This document shows positions 33,367 to 42,021 of a DNA stretch of 64,000 nucleotides, one piece after another; position 1 is the stretch's first letter, and each line of letters opens with the position of its first letter. The stretch is from Micromonospora sp. RHAY321 (lineage in GTDB: Bacteria; Actinomycetota; Actinomycetes; Mycobacteriales; Micromonosporaceae), in contig NZ_JAMHIW010000020.1 in NCBI RefSeq assembly GCF_023896955.1, forward strand, positions 1 through 64,000, in the 5' to 3' direction. The notes under the pieces are model-generated. The model saw only the letters and a program-made list of their open reading frames with translations, searched no databases and had not been told where the DNA came from. Made by a program: the position numbers and the translations under genes.

Positions 33367-34365
33367 TTACGGGCGCTGGGCGGGGGACTCGGTCTTCTCC
33401 GGGTTCCGCTCCGTCACCGGCTCGACGATCTCGTCGATCGCCTTGAGCAGCTCGGCGTCGAGCTTCACCCCGGCGGCCTTCACGTTGTCGTGCACCTGCT
33501 CGGGGCGGGACGCGCCGATGATGGCCGAGGAGACGTTCGGGTTCTGCAACACCCAGGCCACGGCGAGCTGGGCCATGCTCAGCCCGGCCTGCTCGGCCAG
33601 CGGCTTGAGCTGCTGGACCCGGGTCAGCACCTCGTCGGTCATGAACCGGGAGATGAAGCCCGCGCCGGACTTCTCGTCGGTGGCCCGGGAACCGGCCGGC
33701 GGCGGCTGCCCCGGCAGGTACTTGCCGGACAGCACGCCCTGCGCCATCGGCGACCAGACGATCTGGCCGATGCCCAGCTCCTCGCTCGCCGGCACCACCT
33801 CGGCCTCGATGACCCGCCAGAGCATCGAGTACTGCGGCTGGTTGGAGACCAGCGGGATGTGCAGCTCCCGGGCGAGCGGGTGAGCGGCGCGCAGCTGCGC
33901 GGCAGTCCACTCGGAGACACCGATGTAGTGCGCCTTGCCGGAGTGCACGACGTCGGCGAACGCCTCCATCGTCTCTTCCAGCGGCGTGCTGTGGTCGTAC
34001 CGGTGGGCCTGGTAGAGGTCCACGTAGTCGGTGCGCAGCCGGCGCAGCGAGCCGTTGATCGACTCCATGATGTGCTTGCGGGACAGGCCACGGTCGTTGC
34101 GACCCGGCCCGGTCGGCCAGTAGACCTTGGTGAAGATCTCCAGGCCCTCGCGGCGCTCGTTCTGCAGCGCCCGGCCGAGCACGTCCTCGGCACGGGTGCC
34201 GGCGTACACGTCGGCGGTGTCGAAGGTGGTGATGCCCGCGTCGAGGGCGGCCCGGACGCAGGCGAACGCGGCGTCCTCCTCGACCTGCGAACCGTGGGTG
34301 ATCCAGTTGCCGTACGAGATCTCGCTGACCATCAGGCCGGAACGGCCCAGGTGTCGGAATTCCAT
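33367..34365 (-). CDS. Aldo/keto reductase (Kv-beta/YghZ-like)
   Basis: A 332-residue NADPH-dependent oxidoreductase of the AKR superfamily, closest in motif pattern to voltage-gated potassium channel beta-subunit-like and YghZ enzymes. Visible are MEFRHLGRSGLMVSEISYGNW at the start, the catalytic Asp/Tyr in FDTADVYAGTRAE, Lys in FTKVYW, His in YQAHRYD, the QPQYSM motif and the C-terminal cofactor segment SSAIIGASRPEQVHDN. Substrate unknown. It is not closely related to the reductase at 14330. It converges with the site-2 protease gene and is downstream of the giant repeat protein gene on the same strand. Confidence 0.93.
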   Translation of the reverse strand: MEFRHLGRSGLMVSEISYGNWITHGSQVEEDAAFACVRAALDAGITTFDTADVYAGTRAEDVLGRALQNERREGLEIFTKVYWPTGPGRNDRGLSRKHIMESINGSLRRLRTDYVDLYQAHRYDHSTPLEETMEAFADVVHSGKAHYIGVSEWTAAQLRAAHPLARELHIPLVSNQPQYSMLWRVIEAEVVPASEELGIGQIVWSPMAQGVLSGKYLPGQPPPAGSRATDEKSGAGFISRFMTDEVLTRVQQLKPLAEQAGLSMAQLAVAWVLQNPNVSSAIIGASRPEQVHDNVKAAGVKLDAELLKAIDEIVEPVTERNPEKTESPAQRP

Positions 34366-34407
34366 GACCCGACCCTAGCCCCGCTGGTTTACGACCGCCG
34401 AACCGGT

Positions 34408-37400
34408 TCAGAGCACCGGGTTGGCATCGGTGAGCAGCCGGTCGATCTCCGCCAGCACCGCGGCCCGGTCCGGGTGCACCGGGTCGATCAGCGGCTCGCC
34501 GCGGCGGTCCAGCGCGCCCCAACGACCGGCGCCGCTGCCCACCAGGAACGCCACCGGGTGGATGACCAGCATCGCGTGTGCCGGCGCGACCAGCACCGAG
34601 CCGCCGCGGTCCACCACACCGCGCCGGCCGGCCACGTCGATCACCGCGAGGCCCTCGTCGGTGAAGCCGTCGACCTGCTGGCCGTCGGCCAGCTCGGTCA
34701 CGAAGCCGTTGTGGCGGGTCGGAACCACGATCCGGCCGGTCCGGTCGACCGCGCCCCACCCCTCGCGCCGTACCGCGGCCACCCCACGACGGAACGGTCG
34801 CACCTCGGCGAAACCGGGCGGGACGTGGACCGCGTTGGTGGCGTCGATCGCCTGCCAGCCGTTCGCGCTGTCCGCCACCCAGGCCAGGCCGTCGCTGAAC
34901 GGACGCGCCGCGCGGTACGTCGGCGGGATCACCGTCGTACCGAGCAGGTTGATCAGCGACCACCGGTCGGTCTCCGGCCGGCGGACCCAGGCCAGCCCGT
35001 CGTGGAACGGCTGCACCTCCGCGTACCGGGCGGGGATGATCAGGTCGCCGTCCGCGTCGGTGTAGCCCCACAGCGGTCCGTCCCGCACCGGCAGCGGGGG
35101 GCGGTCACGGTCGAGCACCTCGTCCCGACCCCGGGGGTACGGCCCGAAGCCCTGCGCCGTGGCCCGGGCGGTGACCGCGTCGAGGGCCACCCGGATCCGG
35201 TCCAGCAGGTCGGGGTCGCCGGCCCCGCGCAGGTCGAGCGCCCACTCGAAGTGCTGGCAGGCCTCCATGAGCCGGCCCTGGTCGTAGCAGGACCGACCGG
35301 CGTGTTCGTGCAGCGCGGCCCGCAGCCGGTCGGGCAGCTCGACGGAGTTCGCCTGGGCGAAGAGCTGGTCGGCCTCGGCGAAGTCCCCGCGCCAACGCAG
35401 CACGTGGGCCAGCCGGGCCTGGGCCAGCGCCGTCCGGCGCAGCTCTCCGGTGGCCTCGGCGTAGGTGAGGGCGAGCCGGCCGTCGGCCAGCGCGTCGTCG
35501 AGGTCGCCGAGGATCCGGGACGCCACCGCCCGCAGGCTGAGCAGCCGAGCCCTGGCCCGGTTGTCGACGGCCGAACCCAACTTCTCGGTCAGCCGCCGCC
35601 GGATCGCCCGCAGCTCGTCGGGCTCCGTCAGATCCTCCCGCAGGGTGACCGGGTCGAGCCGCCAGCGGTACGCCCCGAGGACCTGCTCCGGGTCACCCTG
35701 GTCGGCCAACGTCCGGCGAGGTGCCGCCGGGGGCGGAGTGTCGGGCGGCGCCGACACCGGCACGTTCTCCTCGGACGACCCGCCCCGCGGCCCGGGAACG
35801 GCTCCGGCAGGCGGCGCGGACACCGGCCGTTCGTACGCCGGTGGCCCGGAGACTGGCCGCTCGTACGCCGGCGGCCCGGAGACCGGTGTGGCGACGTCCG
35901 GCGGTGCGGAGACGGGCGGTGCGGAGATGGGTTCCGCGGCGACCGGCGGTGCGGCCACCGGCCGTTCGTACGACGGCGGCCCAGAGATTGGCCGCTCGTA
36001 CGCCGGCGGCCCGGAGATCGGCCGCTCGTACGCCGGCGGCCCGGAGACCGGTGTGGCGACGTCCGGCGGTGCGGAGACGGGCGGTGCGGAGATGGGTACC
36101 GCGGCGACGGGCGCTGCGGGCGGCGCGGAGACGGGCGCTGCTGCCGCAGGTGGTGCGGGTGGGGCCGAGACCGGAGGTGCCGAGACGGGGTGTACCGCGT
36201 CGTGGTCGGTCGGCGCGGGTCGGTCCGGCGGCCCACCCGCTGCGGGCCGGTCGTCCGGGTGCGTGCCGGCCGCCGGTCCGGCGGTGCTCCAACCGGAGGC
36301 CGTGTCCGCCGACGGGTCGTGCGACGAGGCCGACGCCTGGCCGGCCGGGTCGCGCTCGACCGGGTCCGTGGTTCCGTCCGGGGGTGCGGAGACCGGCCGG
36401 TCCACCTGGGCGGGGATCGGCGCTTGCGCACCGAACGCGGGCGGCGCCGACGTCGGCTGGTCCACTGGTTCCGGGTCGGCGCGGCGATCGGCCACCCAGG
36501 CGGGGGGCGCGCCGGAGGTCGGCGTGTTCGGCGGGCTGGAGACCTGGTGGTCGGCCTCGGTGGAGAGTTCGGTCTGGTGGTGCCCTGTCTCGGTGCTCGG
36601 CGTACCGGAGATTGGCTGGTCGGCTTCGGTCGGTGTCGATTCAACGGCGGCCGGCGTGTCGTCGAGCAGGTCGTCCACCGAGCTCCGGGGTGCACCGGAG
36701 ACCGGGTGGACCGGCGGCGCGGAGACCGGCTGGACTGCCGGTGTGGACACCGGTGGGCCGGGCGGCGCGGAGACCGGTCGGGCGATCGCTCCGTCTGGAT
36801 CCGGGTCGCTCGCCGCCGCAGGGCGCTGGTCGGCCGCCTCGCCGGGGTGCCGGTCGGTCGTCTCGTCAGCGACGGCTGGTTCGGCGACCGGGGTTGACGG
36901 GTCGCGCTCCGTTCCGGTCGGTGCCGGGGACCCGGCTTCGGCGTCGGTCGCCAGTCGATCGTCCGCGGCGTCGGTGGGTGGGCGGTCTGTCGCCGACTCG
37001 TCCTGGTCGGAGTCGGTCTGGGCGGGGCTGAACCAGGCGGCCGGTCCACCGGTGACGGGCGTCTCCGCCGGCTCCGGAGCGGGTGCCACGGGCGGTTCCG
37101 ACGGCGGCGGCGGTACGTACCGGCGTGGCCTGCCGGGGGCGATCGGAAGCGCCGACCCGGCGTCCGTCGCCGTGGGCGTCGGGACCGGGTGTGTCGGTGT
37201 TGCCGGCGCCGCGGGTGCCGGGGCCGGAGGTGTCGGTGCGGAAGGCGTCGGTGCGGGAGGCGTCGGTGCCGGCCGAGTGGCCGGGGGATCCGCAACCTGC
37301 CAGGTGGGTGGCGGCGCGACCGGTGGACGCGTGTTACCGGTCGAGGCAGGCCGCTCCGGCGCTGTCGGGCGACGGTCGGCCGTCGGGGTGGCGCCCAGTG

Positions 37401-39267
37401 GCCCGTTGACCGGGCGGCGGTCCGTGGTGGGCTCGCCGCCGTGCCGCTGGTGGTCCGGGCGCTCGTCGGGCAGCGGTGGGTCCACCGGCGCGGGCAGGTA
37501 CTCCAGCCGGAGTCGGGCGGCCGGCGGACCGGAGACGGGTACGTCCGTCGCCGGGGAGACCGGTGCCGCCGACACCGGCCGGTCCCGATCCGGGCGAGCG
37601 GGCGGGATGTGGGCCGCCGGGCGACGCTCGTGATCCGCCGGAGCGGGGGAGACGGGAGCGGGAGAGACCGGTCGGTCCCGGCCGGGTGCCGGCGACACCG
37701 GTCGCTCCGGAGAGACCGGCGGAACCGGGGCGGCCCTGCCTGAGGTGGCCTGGGCGGGCGGAGCCGTCGCGGCGGGGCGTGCCGGTCGGTCGTCGTACCG
37801 GGACGGCGCGGTCGGCTGCTGTGCGGGCGGCCGCGACGCGACGCCCGGCTCGGCCGTGCGGTGCGGGTCGGCGGTCTGGTGCGGCTCGGCACGGTAGCCC
37901 GGCTCGCGGGTGCGGTCGGGGCGTACGGGACCCGGCGGCGGCCAGGGCAGGCCGCCGTCCGGTCGGTGGCCCGGCTGCGGCCGGGGCTCGCGGTAGGCCT
38001 CCTCGCGGTAGACCTCCGGCCGGATCTCCTCGCGGGGACGCCGGTCCGGGTACGCCTCGGCTCGGGCCGCCGCGTCGCGGGGTGGCTGCCGGTGCGGGTC
38101 GGCGTCGGGTCGACGCCGCTCGTCGTCCCGGCGCGGCTGACCGGGTGTCTCCGGTTCCGGCCGACGGCGGCGTCCATCGTCGGGTGTCTGTGGCGGGCCG
38201 ACCCGCTCGTCCGGGTGGTACCGCCGCTCGCCGGGTGGACCGGAGTCCGTGCGGGCCCGTGCCGCCGGTCGCGTGTCGTCCGCGGCGCGGTCGGGGTGGC
38301 GGGCGTCCCGGTCGGGGCGGCCGTTCTCCTCGGTGACGCGGTCCGGGCGGCGTGCGCTGTCGGCACCGCGATCAGGGCGGCGCGTGTCCTCGGCGGCCCG
38401 GTCGGGGTACCTGTCGTCGCGGTACCGCGACCGACCGTCCACGGTGGCCCACTGACCAGCGCCGTCGGCGGCCCAGCCATCGGCCGTCCGGCCGTCGGTG
38501 CCGCGGGCGGGCCGGGTGCCGTAGCCGTCGGGGTGCCGGGTGCCGTAGCCGTCGTCGGGGCGCCGGTCGTATCCGGCTGCCGGTCGCTCCGGTGTGCCGC
38601 GCCGGCGTGGCGCCTCCTCCGGCTCCGGCACCCAGCCGGGCTGGGCGCGCGGTGCGGGGGACACCGGTGGCGCGGGCCGGTACCCCCGCTCCGGGTCGGC
38701 CGGCTCCTGCCGGGGTGGGCGGCTGTCGTACCGCTCGGCGGGCTGGTCCCGGTGCCAGGCGGCCTCCCGGGCCGGTGCCCGCTCCTCGCCGGGGCGCCGG
38801 TCGGACCAGGCGGTTCGCCGGTCGGACTCGGGGGAACGACGGTCGTCGCGCCGGGTCGGCTCGGGGAGCGGCCGTCGGTACGGCTCGTGGTCGTAGCGCG
38901 CGGCGTCGGCACCGTCGGGCCGGCCGTAGGCGGACGCCTCCACCGGGCGCTCGTCGCTCCGGGACCGCCCGTGGGCGGGCTCCTCGTCGGGCCAGGACCG
39001 GCCGTAGGGTGCCGTCTCGGCCGGCTCCTCATCGGACCAGGAGCGGCCGAGGTAGGTGCCGTCGGGGCGGGTGGGCGCGAGCGGAGGCACCTCGGTGCGG
39101 CCGACCACGGTCGCCCGGCCGCGCGGCGGCGGGGGCGGCTGGTGGGACAGGCCGATGTCGCCGGGGTAGCGCTGGCCGGGGAACTGGGGATGCCACTCGG
39201 TGGTCGGTTCGACCACCCAGGATGGTTCGTTCGGGTCCGGCCACCGGTCGGTGTAGCGGCCGTTCAT
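34408..39267 (-). CDS. Giant disordered PVSAPP-repeat protein with TPR-like and WG-repeat C-terminus
   Basis: About 1619 residues. The first ~1150 residues are low complexity: an Arg/Asp/Pro-rich half, then a Pro/Thr/Ala half with about 18 copies (counted by eye) of [VI]-S-[AG]-P-P, many spaced by AYER. No signal peptide or membrane segment is seen. The structured C-terminus has an alpha-helical, TPR-like region (LRAIRRRLTEKLGS ... ACQHFEWALDLRG), then at least five WG-type beta repeats (LWGYTDADGDLIIPARY, GLAWVADSANGWQAID, GWGAVDRTGRIVVPT, RRGVVDRGGSVLV, RWGALDRRGEPLID). WG repeats are protein-interaction modules. ATG 39267 is preferred to 39288. It may be a scaffold; no partner can be named. 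Very long antisense frames overlap it and are rejected. Confidence 0.8.
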   Translation of the reverse strand: MNGRYTDRWPDPNEPSWVVEPTTEWHPQFPGQRYPGDIGLSHQPPPPPRGRATVVGRTEVPPLAPTRPDGTYLGRSWSDEEPAETAPYGRSWPDEEPAHGRSRSDERPVEASAYGRPDGADAARYDHEPYRRPLPEPTRRDDRRSPESDRRTAWSDRRPGEERAPAREAAWHRDQPAERYDSRPPRQEPADPERGYRPAPPVSPAPRAQPGWVPEPEEAPRRRGTPERPAAGYDRRPDDGYGTRHPDGYGTRPARGTDGRTADGWAADGAGQWATVDGRSRYRDDRYPDRAAEDTRRPDRGADSARRPDRVTEENGRPDRDARHPDRAADDTRPAARARTDSGPPGERRYHPDERVGPPQTPDDGRRRRPEPETPGQPRRDDERRRPDADPHRQPPRDAAARAEAYPDRRPREEIRPEVYREEAYREPRPQPGHRPDGGLPWPPPGPVRPDRTREPGYRAEPHQTADPHRTAEPGVASRPPAQQPTAPSRYDDRPARPAATAPPAQATSGRAAPVPPVSPERPVSPAPGRDRPVSPAPVSPAPADHERRPAAHIPPARPDRDRPVSAAPVSPATDVPVSGPPAARLRLEYLPAPVDPPLPDERPDHQRHGGEPTTDRRPVNGPLGATPTADRRPTAPERPASTGNTRPPVAPPPTWQVADPPATRPAPTPPAPTPSAPTPPAPAPAAPATPTHPVPTPTATDAGSALPIAPGRPRRYVPPPPSEPPVAPAPEPAETPVTGGPAAWFSPAQTDSDQDESATDRPPTDAADDRLATDAEAGSPAPTGTERDPSTPVAEPAVADETTDRHPGEAADQRPAAASDPDPDGAIARPVSAPPGPPVSTPAVQPVSAPPVHPVSGAPRSSVDDLLDDTPAAVESTPTEADQPISGTPSTETGHHQTELSTEADHQVSSPPNTPTSGAPPAWVADRRADPEPVDQPTSAPPAFGAQAPIPAQVDRPVSAPPDGTTDPVERDPAGQASASSHDPSADTASGWSTAGPAAGTHPDDRPAAGGPPDRPAPTDHDAVHPVSAPPVSAPPAPPAAAAPVSAPPAAPVAAVPISAPPVSAPPDVATPVSGPPAYERPISGPPAYERPISGPPSYERPVAAPPVAAEPISAPPVSAPPDVATPVSGPPAYERPVSGPPAYERPVSAPPAGAVPGPRGGSSEENVPVSAPPDTPPPAAPRRTLADQGDPEQVLGAYRWRLDPVTLREDLTEPDELRAIRRRLTEKLGSAVDNRARARLLSLRAVASRILGDLDDALADGRLALTYAEATGELRRTALAQARLAHVLRWRGDFAEADQLFAQANSVELPDRLRAALHEHAGRSCYDQGRLMEACQHFEWALDLRGAGDPDLLDRIRVALDAVTARATAQGFGPYPRGRDEVLDRDRPPLPVRDGPLWGYTDADGDLIIPARYAEVQPFHDGLAWVRRPETDRWSLINLLGTTVIPPTYRAARPFSDGLAWVADSANGWQAIDATNAVHVPPGFAEVRPFRRGVAAVRREGWGAVDRTGRIVVPTRHNGFVTELADGQQVDGFTDEGLAVIDVAGRRGVVDRGGSVLVAPAHAMLVIHPVAFLVGSGAGRWGALDRRGEPLIDPVHPDRAAVLAEIDRLLTDANPVL
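35856..36097 (-). repeat. Internal 165-bp-period duplication in the repeat protein gene
   Basis: A 77-bp block at 35856-35932 recurs identically at 36021-36097, an offset of 165 bp (55 codons). It encodes the DVATPVSGPPAYERP region. The unit itself holds shorter repeats of about 30 bp. It marks recent expansion of the PVSAPP tract by in-frame duplication. Confidence 0.85.
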
Positions 39268-39628
39268 CCGCCGAGCCCGTCGCCACACCCGGCCGGTCGG
39301 CCGCTCCCCGTCGGAGGCGGGCCGTCCGCGAGCGCGACCGGGTGACCGCCGGGCGTCCGGTCGCCGCCTGCCACGCTCCGGTGGCCGGCTCGCGTCCGCT
39401 CGCTCACGGCGTTGTCACCTCGTTGCAAATTGTCGCGCTGGGGCCTCGCGTGCCGGTCAAGTCGCCCATTCCGGCAGGGCGTGGCTGCGGATGGAGGGTA
39501 ACGGCGTGGGCTCTCCCACCGCCACTGTGGCGCCGCCCACGGGCCCAAACGTTATCCCATGGTTTCGGACATTTGGGCCAATAAGCGAAACTGGATTCCG
39601 ACGCAGGCCCATCTGCCGGTTCGTCGGC
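39268..39628. other. Intergenic region with nested inverted repeats
   Basis: About 360 bases without a convincing gene, upstream of the giant repeat protein and beyond the XRE gene stop. The part at 39540-39600 is less GC-rich and holds two overlapping inverted repeats: GGCCCAAA (39542-39549) with TTTGGGCC (39572-39579), and GTTTCG (39562-39567) with CGAAAC (39586-39591). It is a likely promoter/operator region of the repeat protein gene, although it is about 275 bases from its start. Confidence 0.4.
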
Positions 39629-39646
39629 GCCGGCGGGACCGCCGGC
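39629..39646 (-). terminator. Hairpin after XRE-cupin gene
   Basis: GCCGGCGG and CCGCCGGC form an 8-bp perfect stem directly beyond the XRE-cupin stop codon (39649-39651 on the complementary strand). No U-tract follows, so it is a moderate candidate. Confidence 0.5.
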
Positions 39647-39648
39647 CT

Positions 39649-40209
39649 CTAGGGATGTTCCATGATGAGTACGGCGAAGGTGCCGGGCACCAGGGCCTCG
39701 TAGCGGTGCGGGGTGTCACCGGGGAACGTGGCGTAGTCGCCGGGGCCCAGCTCGACCATGCCTCCTTCGGGTCCCACCCGCAGCCGGCCGGCTGCGACCA
39801 CCACGTGCTCGATGCTGCGAGGGGTGTGCCCCTCCGCTGCCCGGACGGCGCCCGGCTCCAGGTCGATCAGGTAGATGTCCCGACGCAGGTGCGCCGCCCC
39901 GGCGCTGAGCAGCGTGCCCGTGAAGTCGGCCTGCTCCGAGCGGACGCGTGGCCCTTCGCCGGCCCGAATCACCCGGATGGTGTCGTCGGCCGGCTCCACG
40001 AGCCGGCTGAACGGCACACCGAGCGCCACGCCGAGCGCCCAGAGGGTCTCCACGCTCGGGTTGCCGGTGCCCGACTCCAGTTGGGAGAGAGTGGACTTGG
40101 CAACGCCCGCCCGGCGGGCGAGCTCGGTCAGCGAGATGCCGACCCGTTCCCGCTCCCGGCGCAGGGCGGCGGCGATGGTGGCCAGGGGTGCGGCCGGCTC
40201 GGGAGGCAT
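39649..40209 (-). CDS. XRE family regulator with cupin sensor domain
   Basis: A 186-residue transcription factor. Helix-turn-helix (about residues 10-65): IAAALRRERERVGISLTELARRAGVAKSTLSQLESGTGNPSVETLWAL. The C-terminal cupin (about 110-185) has the RSIEHVVVAAGRLRVG and GDYATFPGDTPHRYEAL motifs and likely binds a small ligand such as an amino acid. ATG 40209 follows a TGGAG ribosome binding site; the TTG at 40230 is rejected. It is divergent from azlC-azlD, and two inverted repeats of the form TGTTCr-N6-yGAAC lie between them. Such XRE-cupin proteins often control transport or catabolism genes next to them, so it is the probable regulator of the exporter. Confidence 0.93.
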   Translation of the reverse strand: MPPEPAAPLATIAAALRRERERVGISLTELARRAGVAKSTLSQLESGTGNPSVETLWALGVALGVPFSRLVEPADDTIRVIRAGEGPRVRSEQADFTGTLLSAGAAHLRRDIYLIDLEPGAVRAAEGHTPRSIEHVVVAAGRLRVGPEGGMVELGPGDYATFPGDTPHRYEALVPGTFAVLIMEHP

Positions 40210-40230
40210 GCGTTCGCTCCATTGGATCAA

Positions 40231-40275
40231 TGTTCGGTTTGACGAACACCGGCGAGATGTTCAGCATGGTGAACC
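40231..40275. promoter_or_regulatory. Paired operators between XRE-cupin and azlC genes
   Basis: Two inverted repeats, TGTTCG-N6-CGAACA (40231-40248) and TGTTCA-N6-TGAACC (40258-40275), have the same half-site and spacing, with centres 27 bp apart. The second ends one base before the azlC ATG. A further CGAACA half-site is at 40291-40296. They are candidates for binding by the divergent XRE-cupin protein. Confidence 0.72.
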
Positions 40276-41013
40276 ATGCGTACGGTACAACGAACAGCGA
40301 TCGGCCGGATGCTTCGTGACGTACTGGCCCTCGGTGCGGCCATGATCGCGGTGGGTGCGTCGTTCGGAGCGGTGGCGGTCGCCGCCGGGTTGCCCGTGTG
40401 GGCCACCCTGACCATGTCCGCCGTCCTCTACGCCGGCGGCGCGCAGTTCATGGCCGTGGGCCTGGTGGCCGCCGGCAGCCCGCTGGCCGCCGTACTGGCC
40501 GGGCTGCTGCTCAACGCCCGTCACCTGCCGTTCGGCCTCGCCCTGGGCGACAGCCTCGGCCCCCGACTGCGGCACCGGCTGCTCGGCAGTCACCTGCTGA
40601 CCGACGAGACGACCGCGTTCACCCTGGCCCAACCGGCCGGCGAGGCTCGGCGTCGGGCGTTCTGGCTGGCCGGCACGCTGCTCTTCGTGGCCTGGAACGT
40701 CGGCACCCTGCTCGGCGTGCTCGCCGGTGGCGCGGTCGGCGACCCGGCCGCGCTCGGTCTCGACGCCGCGTTCCCGGCGGGACTGATCGCACTGCTGCTG
40801 CCGTCCCTGCGCGACCGGGACACCCGGCACGCGGCGCTGGCCGGAGCCGCGCTGGCGGTCGTCGCCACGCCGGTGCTGCCGGCCGGGCTGCCGGTGCTGC
40901 TCGCGCTCGCCGGCCCGGCCGCTGTCGCCTTCCGCCGCCGGTCCACTCCGACCGACGCAGCCGGCCCACCGGCGCCTGCCGTCGTCGAGCGCACCGGGGA
41001 GATGTCGTGCTGA
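40276..41013 (+). CDS. azlC: AzlC family branched-chain amino acid exporter, large subunit
   Basis: Large subunit of a two-component exporter for branched-chain or related amino acids, 245 residues. The family motifs SFGAVAVAAGLPVWATLTMSAVLYAGGAQF and LLLNARHLPFGLAL are clear, and six or seven membrane segments are present. The start is uncertain: ATG 40276 directly abuts the second operator and lacks a ribosome binding site (a leaderless mRNA is possible), while ATG 40309 gives 234 residues starting MLRDVLALG. The stop overlaps the azlD start by seven bases. The divergent XRE-cupin regulator probably controls expression. Confidence 0.92.
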   Translation: MRTVQRTAIGRMLRDVLALGAAMIAVGASFGAVAVAAGLPVWATLTMSAVLYAGGAQFMAVGLVAAGSPLAAVLAGLLLNARHLPFGLALGDSLGPRLRHRLLGSHLLTDETTAFTLAQPAGEARRRAFWLAGTLLFVAWNVGTLLGVLAGGAVGDPAALGLDAAFPAGLIALLLPSLRDRDTRHAALAGAALAVVATPVLPAGLPVLLALAGPAAVAFRRRSTPTDAAGPPAPAVVERTGEMSC

Positions 41014-41315
41014 TCGCGGTGATCCTGGCGTTGGCCGCCGGAACCTATGGCTTCCGGTTGGCCGGTGTCCTGCTGCGTGACCGGCTGGACCTGCCCGACT
41101 GGTCCCGGCGGCTGTTGCCGGTCGGCGCCGCCGCGTTGCTCGCCGCGCTGGCCGCCACCGCGGCGGTGACCGAGGCCGGGCGGTTCGCCGGCTGGGCACG
41201 ACCGGCCGGGGTGCTGGTCGGCGTGCTGCTCGCCTGGCGGCGGGTGCCGTTCGTCCTGGTGGTGGTCGGCGCTGCCGCCACCACGGCGGTGCTGCGCCTG
41301 CTCGGCGTGGCCTGA
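41007..41315 (+). CDS. azlD: AzlD family exporter small subunit
   Basis: Small membrane subunit (102 residues) of the AzlCD exporter. The sequence has four hydrophobic segments (LIAVILALAAGTYGFRLAGV, LLPVGAAALLAALAAT, WARPAGVLVGVLLAWR and VPFVLVVVGAAATTAVL) and the conserved RRLLPVGAAAL stretch. GTG 41007 overlaps the end of azlC by seven bases, giving translational coupling and a likely 1:1 complex. It converges with the DUF3043 gene within about ten bases. Confidence 0.9.
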   Translation: MLIAVILALAAGTYGFRLAGVLLRDRLDLPDWSRRLLPVGAAALLAALAATAAVTEAGRFAGWARPAGVLVGVLLAWRRVPFVLVVVGAAATTAVLRLLGVA

Positions 41316-41322
41316 GCCGGGA

Positions 41323-41916
41323 TCAGACCTTGTCGCCGATCTTGACCTGGGGGGCCGGGGCGCGCATCCGCCGGAAGGTGATCGACCGCATGACCGCGTA
41401 GAGGTAGAGCGAACCCATCCGCTGGCCGGTCTTCGGGAAGCGCTCCCGGACCAGCTTGCCGATCTTGCGGCAGATCAGGATCGAGTCGACGACCACGCCC
41501 AGCGCCAGCGCGCCCCAGAGCAAATTGGAGATCAACCGGACCGGCGCCGGCATGGCCGCGTTCGACCCGATCAGCACGATCAGCGCGCCGCCGAAGAACC
41601 AGGTGCCGACGGTACGCCGGGAGTCGACCACGTTGCGGGCCAGCAGACGCTCCGGGCCACGGTCGCGGGGGCCGCCCTCGCGGCGGAACTCCGACGCGGC
41701 CTCGGCACGCAACTGCCGGCGACGCTCCCGCTCCTCCTCCTTCGTCAGGGGGCGGCTGGGGCCGGCCGGGCGGCGACCGACGGTCGGCCGCTTCGGCGTC
41801 TCCCGACCCTTGGCCGGGGTGTAGCCCCGGGACCGCTCGGCGGTCTCCTCGGGGGTCACCGGGGGGACGGCCTCGTCGACGAGGTCGGTGGACTTGCGGC
41901 GAAAGAGCGACGGCAC
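41323..41916 (-). CDS. DUF3043 membrane protein
   Basis: A 197-residue conserved actinobacterial protein of unknown function. The N-terminal half is highly charged and cytoplasmic (SLFRRKSTDLVDE, then GYTPAKGRETPKRPTVGRRPAGPSRP and KEEERERRRQLRAEAA), the DUF3043 signature. Two membrane segments follow (WFFGGALIVLIGSN and ISNLLWGALALGVVVDSILI), then a basic tail with YLYAVMRSITFRRMR. GTG 41916 is chosen because the conserved sequence begins there; the upstream extension (MHRDVHRAR) looks non-coding. In mycobacteria a DUF3043 gene is also found in this cobalamin/cytochrome region, as far as I recall. Confidence 0.88.
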   Translation of the reverse strand: MPSLFRRKSTDLVDEAVPPVTPEETAERSRGYTPAKGRETPKRPTVGRRPAGPSRPLTKEEERERRRQLRAEAASEFRREGGPRDRGPERLLARNVVDSRRTVGTWFFGGALIVLIGSNAAMPAPVRLISNLLWGALALGVVVDSILICRKIGKLVRERFPKTGQRMGSLYLYAVMRSITFRRMRAPAPQVKIGDKV

Positions 41917-42021
41917 GCGGCAAGGGTAGCCAACGGTCCGCGCCCGGTGCACATCGCGGTGCACCGGGCCGACGGCTCCAGGTCGCCGCGCGGCGTCAGA
42001 CCGGCCTTCATTCGGTCCGGA

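Noticed and set aside
35818..36110. Regular direct repeats that might suggest a CRISPR array
   Set aside because: Repeats are in phase with the coding frame, degenerate, have no unique spacers and encode PVSGPP units; no cas genes are present.
33490..36897. 1135-residue open frame on the plus strand, antisense to the reductase and repeat protein genes
   Set aside because: It is a high-GC mirror frame; composition is His/Gln/Arg-rich nonsense, there is no family motif, and both overlapped minus-strand genes have clear domains.
35628..39032. 1134-residue open frame on the minus strand in another frame of the repeat protein gene
   Set aside because: Pure Arg/Pro/Thr low complexity caused by the repetitive codon usage of the true gene; no motif or start signal.
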